This document shows positions 1-11,539 of a DNA stretch of 64,000 bases, piece after piece; position 1 is the first letter of the stretch, and the number at the start of each line of letters is the position of its first letter. The stretch comes from Sophora flavescens (Eukaryota; Streptophyta; Magnoliopsida; Fabales; Fabaceae): positions 100,028,210 to 100,092,209 of the forward strand of contig CM061063.1 in assembly GCA_030762895.1 (NCBI GenBank), written 5' to 3'. The translations under genes were made by a program, and so were the position numbers. The notes below the pieces were generated by a model. The model saw nothing but the letters and a program-made list of their open reading frames with translations. It had not been told where the DNA came from and did not search any database.

Positions 1-670
1 ACTTCAGTTTCAAATAGATTGAGATGGTTAGCCAAAGGTCCAAGTTTGCATGTGTTCTCTTACCACGGTTATCAAATTAATGGGTACACATTCTATACAA
101 AAGAACAAGATGGTCGGAGTACAATGCAAAACAGTGGTGTGACTCTAGTAGCTCGGTCGATGCATATCTCAAGTGCCAAAGACAGAAACCCGATATATGC
201 AAATATGTCATACTTGGCGTCATTGAACGCATATGGGAGTTGGATTACACAAAGTTTAAGGTTGGTGTGTTTGGTTGCAAGTGGGTTGACAATAATAACG
301 GTGTTCGATTGATGAGTCGGGGTTCATGCGGGTGGATCTTAATAGGGTGGGGTATAAAGATGAGCCTTTTATATTAGCATCTCAAGCTCAACAAGTGTTC
401 TATGTCACGATCCAGCTGATATGAAAAGGTCCATTGTTCTTTTGACTAACAAAATAATTACTAATGTTGATGATCAAGACCATCGAGATGTTGATATTGA
501 AGATGATCCTTTCGTCGGGACATTACAATCACTTGAGATTGATCCAACTAGGGATGATGGTATGTATATGAGAGATGATCATGATGAGGGGATTTTGGTC
601 AATCCACCATTTCGTACTAATAAAGGACAAACAAATCTCAATCAAATGAAGAAAAGAAAAAGGTTGACTT
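1..670 (+). pseudogene. C-terminal remnant of TNP2-like CACTA transposase (DUF4216 region)
   Basis: The translation near 19-200 matches, block by block, the C-terminal part of the transposase of CACTA-B in this same window (53109-53801, minus). Shared features are RWLA-GPS, a YxIN-FYTKEQD block, TMQNSGV and H-SSAKD. Similarity then jumps frame at about 190-310 (WELDYTKF and CKWVD fall in different frames) and again near 410, so at least two indels break it. The acidic tail at 421-660 is the usual low-complexity C terminus. DUF4216 lies at the end of plant CACTA transposases; its role in transposition is unclear. The N-terminal catalytic part lies left of the window. Confidence 0.8.
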
Positions 671-849
671 AAACATGTATGTAGTGTTTGTGTTTAAATG
701 AACTTTCTGATCCTTTTATATTATAGTTAGCATCTTCCGGTAATGCTAGTGTTGATTTTGTTATTCATAGTTGTTTTATATTTTGCATCAATTAATGTTA
801 TATTAATGTCCATTGATGTTTTACTTGTATCTAATATTTTTGTAGGTAA

Positions 850-1653
850 ATGGCATCTTCAAGTAATTCTAGTGATGCCAAAGCGGCGAGACGTGGGCCA
901 ACAGTTATGAAGGCGGTCATCCGCGCTAGGAGTAAAGGACAAAAATTTGATGTAATTTACTTACTAATCTAAGGATTTCATAATGTTGTTTGATATCTAG
1001 ATTTAATTACTTTATTATTTTTATTAGGTTGAATGGAATTCTTTGGACCAACCTATTCGTGCTAATGGTAAAATATTGAAGAGTTACATTGGGGCCGTTG
1101 TTCGGCAAACGGTCCCAATTATTTGTTCTAATTGGAAGGATGAAGCTTTGGATGGTTTCAAAGAGAGCATATGGGCTGATGTACAGGTAATTGTTAAAAT
1201 TTATAAATTATATTGTAAACTATGTAAACATACTTACTTTGACACGTTGTTTATATTGTTTTGCAGATGTCTTTTAATGTTGATGAATCTAGGAAAAAAT
1301 TTGTACTTCAGGAAGCTGGTAACCGACATAGGGCATTCAGAACTAGATTGACCAAACAATTTCTAAGAGATGCCAACGGGAATATCAATGAGGAGCCTCC
1401 ATCACAATATCCACACATATCAAGGGATGAGTGGACAGATTTTATAGCAATACGCACAGCAGATGCTCAATTCCTGGTATGTTTAATATCACGTTAGTCC
1501 TTATAATTTTATAGCAATACGTACATATGACATTAACCATGTATTAATATTACTTATATGTGTCTGAATAGAAATTAAGCAATGAAAATTTAGATCCTGC
1601 ATGCCCTTACAAAGCATCACGTAAGGGGTATGCTGACATTGAGGATGAATTGG

Positions 1654-1684
<31 letters not shown>

Positions 1685-4150
1685 TTAACTGCATTTGTGG
1701 TAAATATGACTTTTAAACTGTTTGGTTAATTTATATTATCTCAATATACAGATACAGGAGGCGGGGCCAGAAGTTAAGAAAATTAAACGCCATATTGTGT
1801 GGAGGAAAGCCCGCGAGAACAAGGCGGGTGTAATTGACAACAAAAATACGCAGACCGTGTGGAATAAATGTGTTAGTAGACTAACGATTACATTATCAAT
1901 TGTTATTTTCATATGATAATATATAATAATTTTAACATTTGCATTTCACCAATAACTATGTGTCGGGAGGAACTGTCACGATCTGCGGTAGAGGGAGAGA
2001 TAGAAGACTTTGGTCGCCCGGATATTCTTGCCAAAGCCATAGGTGTGCCGAGAGAACCACAGGCGTGTTAGGGGTGTGGGTTTCGGCGTCTCACAAAAAG
2101 ATTACTTCCCACCCGAAGGTCGTGCAAGAAATAACTCGGAAACGAAAAAGTGGGAGACATTGGTGTCTCAACTCTCGATAGATTGAACATTTTGGAAGAA
2201 AAGCTGAAACAAAAGGATGATGAGGAGAGGCGAGGCTAATTTCACAGCCCAAGCAAGCGTCAAAGATAGTTGCACTCTACCATCTCGCAAAGAGGCTTCC
2301 GGAGGTAATGCATGCCTTTTTTTTTTACTAGTATTGCATTCGCAGATTAAATACATTCAATTGGATGCCTTAATTCACGACTTATTAATCTATCATTGGA
2401 TTAGGGCGTCAACTCATGTCAGCTATATTTATCGACCCCAAACTATCGTATGGTTGCTATGGGTAAAGTATACAATGAGTCGGGTGTTACATCGCACACT
2501 TGGACCAGTACCCTTAACCATGTGAAAGTTGGAGTTGATGTTGCAACCGAGGGGATGCGCCATTGCCGGTACCTATCGTTGATGCAGATGTGATGACAGT
2601 AGGAGATGCAATAGGTACTTATGCGGCATGGCCAATTGATCTCGTGGTTGTAATTAATATGGTATGTAATTGCATTTTTCCACATTTTCATATACGGCAT
2701 ATATGCATTACATTAGTTGATCACTAACTGGCATATTGAAATGCAAAATTTCCAGGCATCCGCAAAAGCTAAAGGCAAGGGCAGAGTGTCTGGATATACA
2801 AAGGAGTCAATTACAACCCCAGAAAATAAAGGAGGCAACTCTCGAGGCCAACCCACCTACAAACTGGTTCAACTACAACTTCTCCGGAATATTTGAATTT
2901 CCTTAAAATACATGAACGAAAGAATATGAAAAATGCTGACCAATTGTACGTAGAGATGGAACAAAATATTTTTGGTCACCATTTCATTGAGATGCTCAAT
3001 CTTGAAAATATCGGAGAAGTTGTAAATCATGAATGGGTATCCGCCTCCGTTATTTCCGCATATATCGGGTAATAAATCAGGTTTAAAGTGTACAATATTT
3101 TTTAGTCTTTCCATTTAAATATTGATGTCATTGGTGTAATCCATTTTTATATTTTAATTGAAGGTATTTGTATGAAGAATTGTTGCTTCCAAAGGAAATA
3201 ACGAGGAGGTTTCTGTTCTTGTCCCCACACCAAACAAATACATACGGCTACTTCGGGAGGGATTCACAGACAACGTATCTAGCTGACCGGTTTGCAACTA
3301 AAGAAAGAGAATATCAGCCCTTGTTTTTAGCGCCGTGCAATGTTGGGTGAGTCGCTTATCCTTTAGGACTTAATTCACAATAATGAATTGCATAAAAGTT
3401 GAGGTGCTTAGGATTTGTTATCTCAACATTTTTGTAGGAATCATTGGGTCTTTGTCGCGATAGATATTGTTGAAGAGATTATTTACTATCTGGATCCCTT
3501 GTATGTTGATCCTAGGGATCGCCCTGCAATTAAAGAATCATTCGATACATAAGCATGTTTTTATATTTCTGATTTTCTATGATTACATTTCGACACGTGA
3601 GCATGCGTGTGTTTGTGATGATTGAAAATATGTTTCTTAATGAAGTCTGTTTGATTTTGTGATTAGTGGTTTGCAAGTTTATCGCGCAAATATCGGAGCT
3701 AAGGTCAAGCGTTTAAAGGCAACCAACATTAAATGGATTCAGATACAGGTATATTTGCAAAAACTTAATGCGCAATTAGATAAAAAAAACTATATTGATT
3801 TACTATTTTATTTTTTATAGTGCCCAAGACAACCCAATGAAGACAGATTGTGGGTACTATGTCATGCGTTTCATGAAGGAGACTATCTTGCAGAACCAAG
3901 TTAAAATACCAATGGCGGTATGTTGTTTACTTAGCTTTTAACTCGTGACTGTTCAAATGTTTTAGCAATTGTAACTTAATTTATTTAATTTTTATGTTGC
4001 AAGATACTTCCACGACTTCAAATGCTCCACATACTCCATCGCTCAACTATCTCAAGTCAAGGAAGAGTGGTGTCGCTATATTGTTGAAAAGTTCGTTTGA
4101 TTATGTCAAATTGATCACGATGAGTTGCAGCAATACTCATTGGTATGTGA
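850..4150 (+). pseudogene. Spliced CACTA-borne gene: Transposase_24-like (TnpA-type) region followed by Ulp1-like C48 cysteine peptidase
   Basis: Exons can be followed by coding similarity and GT/AG borders: about 850-951 (ATG at 850), 1028-1186, 1267-1476, 1572-1652, 1752 onward. The first half has blocks typical of plant En/Spm second proteins: GKILKSYIG, SRKKFVL...A..RHR.F.T.LT, and SRKGYADIEDE. Near 2095 comes a GRARNNSETKKWE-type block. The second half (about 2880-4140) is a C48/SUMO-protease-like domain. Its His (HW, 3442-3447), Asp (YLDP, 3493-3495) and Cys (DCGYYVMRFMKE, 3846 on) can all be seen. The CPRQPN block and the DCGYYV block lie in different frames, and the 2880 exon has a stop, so the copy is broken. 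Such proteases are known in plant CACTA and Mutator elements; their function is unproven. Confidence 0.75.
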
Positions 4151-4828
4151 ATAATGCTTTATATTTATCAACCCCAAACTATCTATGTATTTGTTTTTCC
4201 TTGGTACATGCCTTCGAGTTGATGTGTCATTGCTAGGAGAAAATAAGTTCAAACTTATTATTTTTGTTACACTTTGTTAATGCTTGATTTGAATTCTGTT
4301 TCTTGCTATGTAGTATTTACCTAATTAGTCTGCATTGTATCCCAATGTAACAAGGTTAGTCTTTGTGGTGGAAATGCAGTATGTATGCTACAGAGTCTTT
4401 GGATCACATTTCGACACATTACTTTGGTGTTGTCTTGGTCTCATGAAAAACAAACAGAAGCTGTAAATGTAGATTAATTGTAGATGTATGTTGGTTTTTC
4501 GATTTTGGTTTCTTAAGGATTGAGATCTGGTATAGTTGCTTGCACTTTGATTTTGTCTTACTCGTGTGAATTTGAATACTTTAGAAACAGAGTGGTGTAC
4601 TTATATCCTGGTTATATATATATATAGTTCTTTGTATAGAGTGTTGCACTTTGATTGTATAGTTCTTGGTTTTTCTTGCACAAACACATGCGGTCTTGCA
4701 TTGAACACTTATATTTTGTACACATTTTGAACAATTGTGTTGACTGCAACAATTGTGGTTTTTTTGTGTAAATATGCAGGAATAATGGATGTAAAAGTTA
4801 AGAAATAAAATTAAAAAAAAAAAAAGGG

Positions 4829-5169
4829 GCTTTAGATAGCGTTTCCTTGTACAAACGCTATCTAAAGTCAGACTTTAGATAGCGTTTGTATAAGGAAACG
4901 CTATCTAAAGTCAGACTTTAGATAGCGTTTCCGTGTACAAACGCTATCTAAAGTCAGACTTTAGATAGCATTTGTATAAGGAAACGCTATCTAAAGTCTG
5001 ACTTTAGATAGCGTTTCCGTGTACAAACGCTATCTAAAGTCACCTATTAATAGCAGTTCCTAAATGCTATCTTTGCTAACGAGTTTTAATAGCGGTAGAA
5101 TAGATAGCGGTTACAAACGCTATTAAAAGGCATACGGAAACGCTATCTAAAGTCTAATCTGTTGTAGTG
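4829..5169 (+). repeat. CACTA-A subterminal foldback repeats and right terminal repeat
   Basis: A run of alternating direct and inverted copies of TTTAGATAGCGTTT / AAACGCTATCTAAA, separated by short TCC.TGTAC or GTATAAGG linkers and AGTCAGAC spacers, ends at the TGTAGTG terminus. Each pair of neighbouring copies can fold into a long hairpin. Subterminal repeats of this kind bind the element's own transposition protein in known CACTA elements. Here the motif is read directly; binding is inference. Confidence 0.85.
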
Positions 5170-5535
5170 AAAGTTTTCAGAAAATATTTATCAGGAACTT
5201 GATGACTTTATAAAGGAAATTATATTATAAATGATTTAACGAAGATTTGACGTTATTTCGGGAAAAGAAGTTTACAAAAGAAAATGAATTTCAATATGTT
5301 TTGACGTTTTATAAAAGAGTTACAACAGAAAGGATTTTCTGTAAACGAGTTTTGCTCAATGATTTATTTGTTAGTCATGATATCTTGATGATATTCATGT
5401 TACATTGTATGTGTTAATTATGGTATCTTTAGGTCATTCAGACCTCGATGTATTTGTTAGTCATGATATCTTGAGGATATTCATGTTACAGTGTGTTTGT
5501 TAGTCATGGTATCATGGTGATATTCATGTTTCAAG

Positions 5536-5790
5536 TTGATCGTTGTGCCTTAATGGTCAATGTGCCATTTAGAGTTGATCATTGAACCTTAATGGTCAAT
5601 GTACCATTTAGAGTTGACCATTGTACCTTAATGGACGATGTGCCATTTGCTTTGTTGACCATCGTGCGAGAGGTTTGGACGGTGTGCCATTTGTTTTGTT
5701 GACCATTGTGCCGGGAGTTTGGATATTGTGCCATTATGTGGTTGACCATTATACCAAGAGTTTGGACAATGTGCCATTCAAGAGTCTGAT
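5536..5790 (+). repeat. T1 hairpin array
   Basis: Roughly 39-bp units, the first three clear and later ones degenerate. The core of the better units is CATTG-N-RCC-TTAA-TGG-N-CAATG, which folds as a stem with a TTAA loop. Units are joined by TGCCATTTAGAGTTGA-like spacers. The matching array in T2 (31838-32051) has different stem bases but the same fold. Confidence 0.7.
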
Positions 5791-7469
5791 CAGCTCATTT
5801 TACATGACTTTGGAATCTCCGGGAGATTAGGTATAAAGATTAGATATTAAACTGTGAAGTGTCATTAATCTTTTTATAAATGACGATGATTGGGGTATGA
5901 AACCCATTGACAAACTATTTGCTTTATTATGAAAGCTTATGTTGTTATGAACATGTATATGTGTATATGATTTTCTTGTGTGTCGCGCATGTGGTTATCT
6001 TATAAAACTCATATTGGTAACTCACTTTTGCACTATATTTGTGTGGGCTTGTGTCGTACCTTGGTACGTGACTACAGCTGATGAAAAGAGGATTCCAGCT
6101 TCACTAGGGGACATTAGTTCCAATTCTTGAAGATATCAGACGTCAGACATCGGTTATAATGGTGAGAATCGTGGGAGTCTTCTCCACAAATAACTTTTAG
6201 AACGATTAGCTTAGGTTTTTGAGACGTAGATTGCTGATAGTATGTATGAGTATGGCTCGGAGAGCCTTTATTTTGAATGGAATGTTTATGGCTCGGGGAG
6301 CTTTTCTTTTGGATGGAAATCTAAGATGTTCCTTTTGGTCATGTATAGTTTGTGGATGTGGATATTTTCATAATAACATCATCTTGATGTATTTTGCATG
6401 ACTGAATCTTCTGGGATGAAAATATAAATATTTTCGTAAGTGTTTTTATTTTGGGAAGTTGGAATTACAGAGGAGACTCTGTCAAAATTTTTGTAAAAAT
6501 TCTAGCTTTTTATTTAAGTACATTTCAAAAATAAATAGGCTTGTCAGGCTAGGATTGTAAGCCTGAGCGCCGGTCACGGCTTAGGTTTTGAGTCGTGACA
6601 AATTTTATATACATGACCAGAACCTATACAATGATAGATGAAAATGTGGTGTTATTATTTTAAAATAGGTTTAAGTTCTACCGCAACTGAAGGAAAAATT
6701 TTATACCCGGTTTCTGACGCTTATGTACTTATGTAAAATATTTTTCGAAAGCAACCAGCAAATTAATATTTAATTTACTTCCGCACGTATTATGAGACAC
6801 CCCGTTGTGCCCCGATGTTTTATTAGATTAATTACCTTCTTAAATCAATTCTTAATCGCGCGCTTATCGTGAAAATACGTAAAAATTAAAACTTATTTAA
6901 TTATCATATAACTTCTGCAAAATTAAAACACAACAACTTTAACATATGTAAATACACACCTAATTGTTCATTACAATACCAAAACACTATTGAGGGTATC
7001 CTCTCAGTAGGATCCCTCACAAGCATAAACTTAATAACATATATACTTAGCGGAATTATAAAAATGCTCCTTAGACACACTGGCCATAATGTCTATACTC
7101 TAATCGCCATGGATCACAGCTCGACCCCCAGCGTCTGGTTCGTAAGGAGTTCCATCCAACTCCTTAGCAATCTCCGTTCCATACAGAGTTCTGTCCAGCT
7201 CCTCAGCAACATAACCCTCCATCGGGTCTCCTAACGTAAACCAAAGTAACCCACAAAAATACAGAAACATAGGAGATAAGAAGCAGTTCTATCATCAAAA
7301 AGCGGAAAAGAGTCATAGTACATTATACAGTAATTGTCACAGACAATCAACACACATAACTAATGAGTCATCCTCAAGTTAATATATATCATCCTCTACC
7401 CTTACTCTCAGGCAATCTGACACTTTATTTTAACGTAATCTCTCAAATCATGTCACCATGGCTTTACGT

Positions 7470-7845
7470 TATCGTGGCCACTACCACTCCTGTCACCATC
7501 CCTCATATGCATCGAGACACACCCTCATTCCCGTTAGGATGTTCCACCAAGTGTACACCTCCATTCTCGTTAAGGTGTCCCACCCCCATTCCCTAAGGTG
7601 GAAGTGGTCTTGCGAGAACTCTTGATTTTTACGTGTATTATATTACCAATACACGGTGTATTATATTACCAATACACAGAAGTGTTTTACGTGTATTATA
7701 TTACCAATACACGGTGTATTATATTACCAATACACAGATGTCCTTGCGTATTATATTACCAATACACTTTTGTCTTGGTGTATTATATTACCAATACACT
7801 TTTGTCCTTGTGTATTATATTACCAATACACGGTTATGGACAACA
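7470..7845. repeat. L hairpin array, including seven copies of a 22-bp inverted repeat
   Basis: The part from 7633 has seven copies of GTGTATT-ATATTACC-AATACAC; the fifth is slightly degenerate. Six of them are paired or spaced by short ACGG or TTTTGTC linkers. The part before it (7470-7601) has hairpins with other stems, ACACCT/AGGTGT at 7555-7578 and CCACC/GGTGG at 7580-7601, with similar CATTC...TAA loops. Short overlapping ORFs over this block are repeat artefacts rich in YYITNT. Confidence 0.85.
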
Positions 7846-8748
7846 ACACCTATACTTGAATTCCACCAACCCGATTTAACAACATCTTGGTCCCTTAACC
7901 TCCATTAGAACTTGACACATATTCTATGTCATAACACCTCTTTAACATACATCATCTAAGTTAGGCACTTATAAATCATCATTATCCTCACACCCCAAAA
8001 CAATCATCTCGTAGACAACATATATATCTTTGCTTAAAATCCACTAAGCATAATAATGAAAACCAGGCAGATCGTACATAACACAATATCAATCAAAATA
8101 TTCTCATATCACCAACATAGCACAAAATCAATTCAATAAAGGTAATAAATCAAATCAACCATCAACAATATAAAATCAACCTAATATCGATAAACCTACA
8201 ATACCCGAATCACCATTGGTTTTTCAGAAAGGGTTTCCAATGTGATTTTGGTCTTGTCGATTACTCGACTACTAGTAGGGTTTAGGTCGCCCTACACAAT
8301 TATTATATAATCTACTACTTATCCATTCCGACGATAGGTTGGTTCTTTCCCCCACTTGGGTTATCACCGAACTCTTGAACTCGAAGCTCCTCGTTGTCAC
8401 ACCAAGTACTAACTCCACCTTCCGTGAAGGTAAGGAGATTAGATGCTCGAAGAGGTATACCACGAACGTCCTCGTTTTCTCTACGATGGAAGTCTAAGGT
8501 TACGAACACAAAATCACAAGTTAAAATCAAACTAGAACACTAAACCACAAGGTATAGGTTTGGCCAAGACTAGTTCTTAGGGTTAGAGATTCCCGAAAAT
8601 TGTACAACTCATGGATTTATGATCCTTAAGTGTTAGGAGTTCATAAACAATGATCATTTAATAAAGTTGAATTAAAATCCCACTAAGTTATAAACTTAGG
8701 GTATTCGGCCAAGGCTAGTAAAATAGGCTAGCATTCACTAAACTTTCC

Positions 8749-9620
8749 AATCTCTTAGGTTTAGCATCCATATGTATTAAGGAGCTCAAAACCATGATCA
8801 TTTTGGAAAATAAGAACAAAGTATCCTAGGTCCATAACCTTCTAGGTTCGGCCTTCACAAGATTTATAGGTTAGAAATCTTTAAACTTTCTAATCTCTTA
8901 GACTTAGCATCCAAATATCTTATGGAGCTCAAGTCCATGATCATTTTGGAAAACAATAGAAACTTAAACATTCCAATCTCTTAGGTTTAGCATCCATATG
9001 TATTAAGTAGCTTAAAACCATGATCATTTTGGAAAAATAAGAACAAAGTATCCTAGGTCCATAACCTTCTAGGTTCAGCCTTCATAGGATTAAAATGTTA
9101 GAAATCTTTAAATTTTCCAATCTCTTAGACTTAGCATCCAAATATCTTATGGAGCTCAAGTCCATGATCATTTTGGAAAACAATGGAAACTTAAACATTC
9201 CAATATCTTAGACTTAGCATCCAGATATCTTATGGAGCTCAAGTCCAAGATCATCTTGGAAAAATTAAAGTAATACATCCTAGCTTTAATAACATAGAAT
9301 AAACAAATTAGAAATTCTTAAACTTTCCAATCTCTTAGACTGAGCATCCAAATATCTTATGGAGCTTAAGTCCATGATCATTTTGGAAAAATAAAAACTC
9401 AAACATCCTAGCACCTAAACACTAAGTTTCGGCCATCATAGGATGATTAGGAAAATATTCTTTGTTTAACAATAACTCTTAGGTTTAGAATCATAAGGTA
9501 TTAAGAGTTATAAATCCATGATCATACTTGGAAAGTTGAAACATAGTATCCTAGGCTTACTTATTCATATTTTCAGCCATCATAGGAACAAGCTATCAAA
9601 ACTTCCAAGATTTATAGATA
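8749..9620. repeat. Tandem ~220-bp repeats in L
   Basis: Copies of a CCAATCTCTTAG(G/A)(T/C)TTAGCATCC block occur at about 8749, 8899, 8970, 9117, 9199 and 9328. Each is followed by GGAGCTCAA...CCATGATCATTTTGGAAAA. The two subtypes alternate so that the larger unit repeats at about 220 bp (8749 to 8970; 8899 to 9117). Between them are TCCTAGGTCCATAACC and TTCGGCCTTCA-like blocks. It is non-coding. Confidence 0.75.
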
Positions 9621-10718
9621 TAAGATCAATGGAAAGCTAGAAACTCAAACACATGATCATATTCCAAAAGTTGAAACAAAAACTTCCTAGGTTTCAAATG
9701 CAAGCATTCGGCCTTCATTGGAAGAGATAGGAAGAGATTTCTGTTTTACACAACCTCTTAGTATGTGAAAATATAAGTTAATACAAGACTATAGAAAGTG
9801 GTTTCAACTCAAAATGAGTTTTCTACCATTTTAGAGAGATTTTAGAAGTTTAAAGCATATAAAGAACACATAAAGTGAACTAAGAAATAAAAGATGAAAC
9901 TTGCAAAAAGATTCATATGAGAGCGTTACCCTTAGTGTAAGGAAGAACTTTAATGAAGAACTTAAGTAGAAAAGATGAATAAAAACAAAAGCTTTAAGAG
10001 CTTGAACTTTTAGAAGAAAGGAAGAAGATGAAGGTTTAATGGAGTTTGAAGAAGGAAGATGATGAAGTGAAAATGAGAGGTGTATATATAGAGAGGGGAG
10101 AGAGTGGCACAAAATTGAGGAGAGAGGAATGAGCTTAGAGAGCAAGTTTTGACCTTGTGCCTTGTTTGGTTTGAGAAAAGAGAGAAAAATAGGTTTTTAG
10201 AATATAATATGTTATAATTTAAAAAGTGTGATGATTACACTTTTGGAGTGTGTCATAACCCATTTCCATCAAGTCCCATCAAGTTACTCCACTTCTTTTG
10301 TGCTCCCTAATCTGCTCCATTTCGTACCCGGTTGTATTTTCCGATCGTAATTCTTCCGACCTTTTCGCCCGAATAAAATATTATATTCTTTTTTTGAACG
10401 AAAATTTTCAAAATAACCAAAGTTGAAGGAAACATATTTAAAACACTAACCGTCTCGTTCACGGGTCAAAATTAGGTTTTCTGCACAATAAACTTGTACC
10501 AGCAGTGAAAACGCAGATCAGCTTTCGTCTGAATTTTCAACCAAAAATTTTACCGTAACCCTCTACCATAAAATATACTATGAATATGATTTTATTTTAA
10601 TCAAAAACACTTTCTAACTCTCAAATTAAAATATAGTTAATTATATTTTTATCGGTTGAGCAGCATAATTAAAATCAAGCTGTTACATATTAAGAAGTAT
10701 GCCCACGGGGGTGTTACA

Positions 10719-11341
10719 TCGAGTTTCTACCCGGATCACGTGTCATGAATGAAAGGAGCATGGTTAAGAAACTGGTTAAACCGGTTGAGGTTTCGAAGAA
10801 AAAATTTGATGATAAAGGGAAGGCGAAGGTTCCTGACACAGTCCGGCTTTTAGAGAGTAACAAGGGTCACTGGTGGGGTTTCGGTCTCAGAAGCTGATAT
10901 CGTGGTGTAAACAAAAACAAGAGCAAGAGAGAATGTGAATTGTGTCAGAGAATGATGACAAGGGGGTTTCGAAGATGGTGGATTGACTGGAAGCATAGAG
11001 TCTGCAATATAGTAGAACTGGAGGAGTGAAACAAGGAAATAAAGCTAAGACAGTGTGTAGTAAGCAGATACGATTCTTTGTATGCTAGGAATAAAATCTA
11101 TATTGAATTTATGATTTTTATTTTATTCCTTTTCTTATTAAAATTATCATCAGGTTCACGACTCCTATACATAAAAGTGTAGGACCACAATTATTTGGTA
11201 TTCAGGCAATAAATATATTTATAAATCTATTTTAATTTTTAATATTATTCTTAAAAAGAAATCTGTGTTCTAATTTTTATAAAGAAATCAGATTTGGCTC
11301 CAACAAATATGAGAATAGTTTTATGAGTTTAGTCGGTATGC
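10719..11341. other. Unassigned DNA with a 50-codon ORF (10745-10897, +)
   Basis: This follows the T1 end. A short + strand ORF from ATG 10745 to TGA 10897 encodes a lysine-rich peptide ending in a tryptophan-containing GHWWGFGLRS. A second lysine/arginine-rich stretch follows in another frame. I do not recognise it. It may be internal sequence of the T1 element or a gene scrap. From about 11040 the sequence is AT-rich and featureless. Confidence 0.3.
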
Positions 11342-11535
11342 ATTGTTAGAATAAAGATGTTTTTATATTGTCCATCAACTGCAGAAACTAATCCCTTGAG
11401 GTACTGAACGACATTTAAGGGCTGACTTCTCCCAACCAGGTTTTCTCCATACGCAAGGGCCCGGGGGTCGAACCCCTGACCTCTTGCATAAGAGGCCCAA
11501 ACTCGTTATCATTTGGATCAACCACATGTTGGTAT
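11342..11535 (-). mobile_element. tRNA-derived SINE
   Basis: On the minus strand the segment has a B-box-like GGTTCGACCCC (plus-strand GGGGTCGAACC near 11466-11476). Upstream, with tRNA-like spacing, is a TGG-TTGATCC / GAGTTTGGGCCTC region. The tRNA-unrelated part ends with GGATTAGTTTCTGCAGTTGATGG and an A-rich tail, a layout seen in dicot SINEs. Exact ends and the target duplication could not be fixed by eye. It sits in or beside the decayed hAT-A element. Confidence 0.68.
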
Positions 11536-11539
11536 CATA

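Larger units (their letters stand above)
1..5169 (+). mobile_element. CACTA-A: right part of a CACTA (En/Spm) DNA transposon, left end outside window
   Basis: The right terminus is read directly: the sequence ends ...CTGTTGTAGTG at 5169, whose reverse complement starts CACTACAACAG, the CACTA-type terminus. Just inside it (4829-5160) is a dense block of subterminal repeats. The body holds, in the usual + strand order, the C-terminal part of a TNP2-type transposase and then a second spliced gene with Transposase_24-like and Ulp1-like blocks. The left terminus is not in the window, so the 3-bp target duplication cannot be checked. Frameshifts and stops in both genes show it is not autonomous. 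It sits in the T1 LTR. Confidence 0.88.
6793..10687 (-). mobile_element. L: solo LTR of a Ty3/gypsy-like element inserted in T1
   Basis: It starts TGAGACACCCC and ends AGCTGTTACA, with the identical 5-bp repeat TATTA at 6788-6792 and 10688-10692. Removing it rejoins the T1 LTR end, which confirms the borders. It is 3895 bp with no internal retroelement genes. From one end it holds a GC-richer stretch (about 7118-7230), a hairpin array (7470-7845) and a repeat block (8749-9620). This order matches the chromovirus LTR at 23180-24944, whose element is on the minus strand, so sense is inferred as minus. A partial inverted relative (L2) lies at 21605-23179. Confidence 0.8.
5170..10718 (+). mobile_element. 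T1: LTR of a Ty3/gypsy-like element (5170-6792 and 10688-10718), interrupted by solo LTR L
   Basis: The segment resembles the T2 LTR at 30974-46634. Both have a hairpin array with CATTG...CAATG stems, a GTGTGTCGCGCATGT block (5979 here, 46186 in T2), a TACCTTGGTAC block, and a shared end: an AACCAGCAAAT motif, then ATGCCCA.GGGGG TGTTACA. The shared end is split here by L. The last 31 bases (10688-10718) restore the LTR end seen intact in T2 at 46600-46634. The left side is cut by CACTA-A and continues beyond the window. No internal coding region is visible, so it is a solo LTR or the edge of a larger element. Sense is taken as + from the shared layout. Confidence 0.72.

Noticed and set aside
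7633..7840. CRISPR array
   Set aside because: Regular repeats, but palindromic with very short and repetitive spacers, in a plant LTR; no cas genes.
7598..7908. Overlapping ORFs with repeated YYITNT peptides
   Set aside because: They exist in all three frames because the 22-bp inverted repeat has no stops; no gene context.
11440..11500. tRNA gene
   Set aside because: A and B boxes are present but no cloverleaf or acceptor stem; the downstream tRNA-unrelated region marks a SINE.
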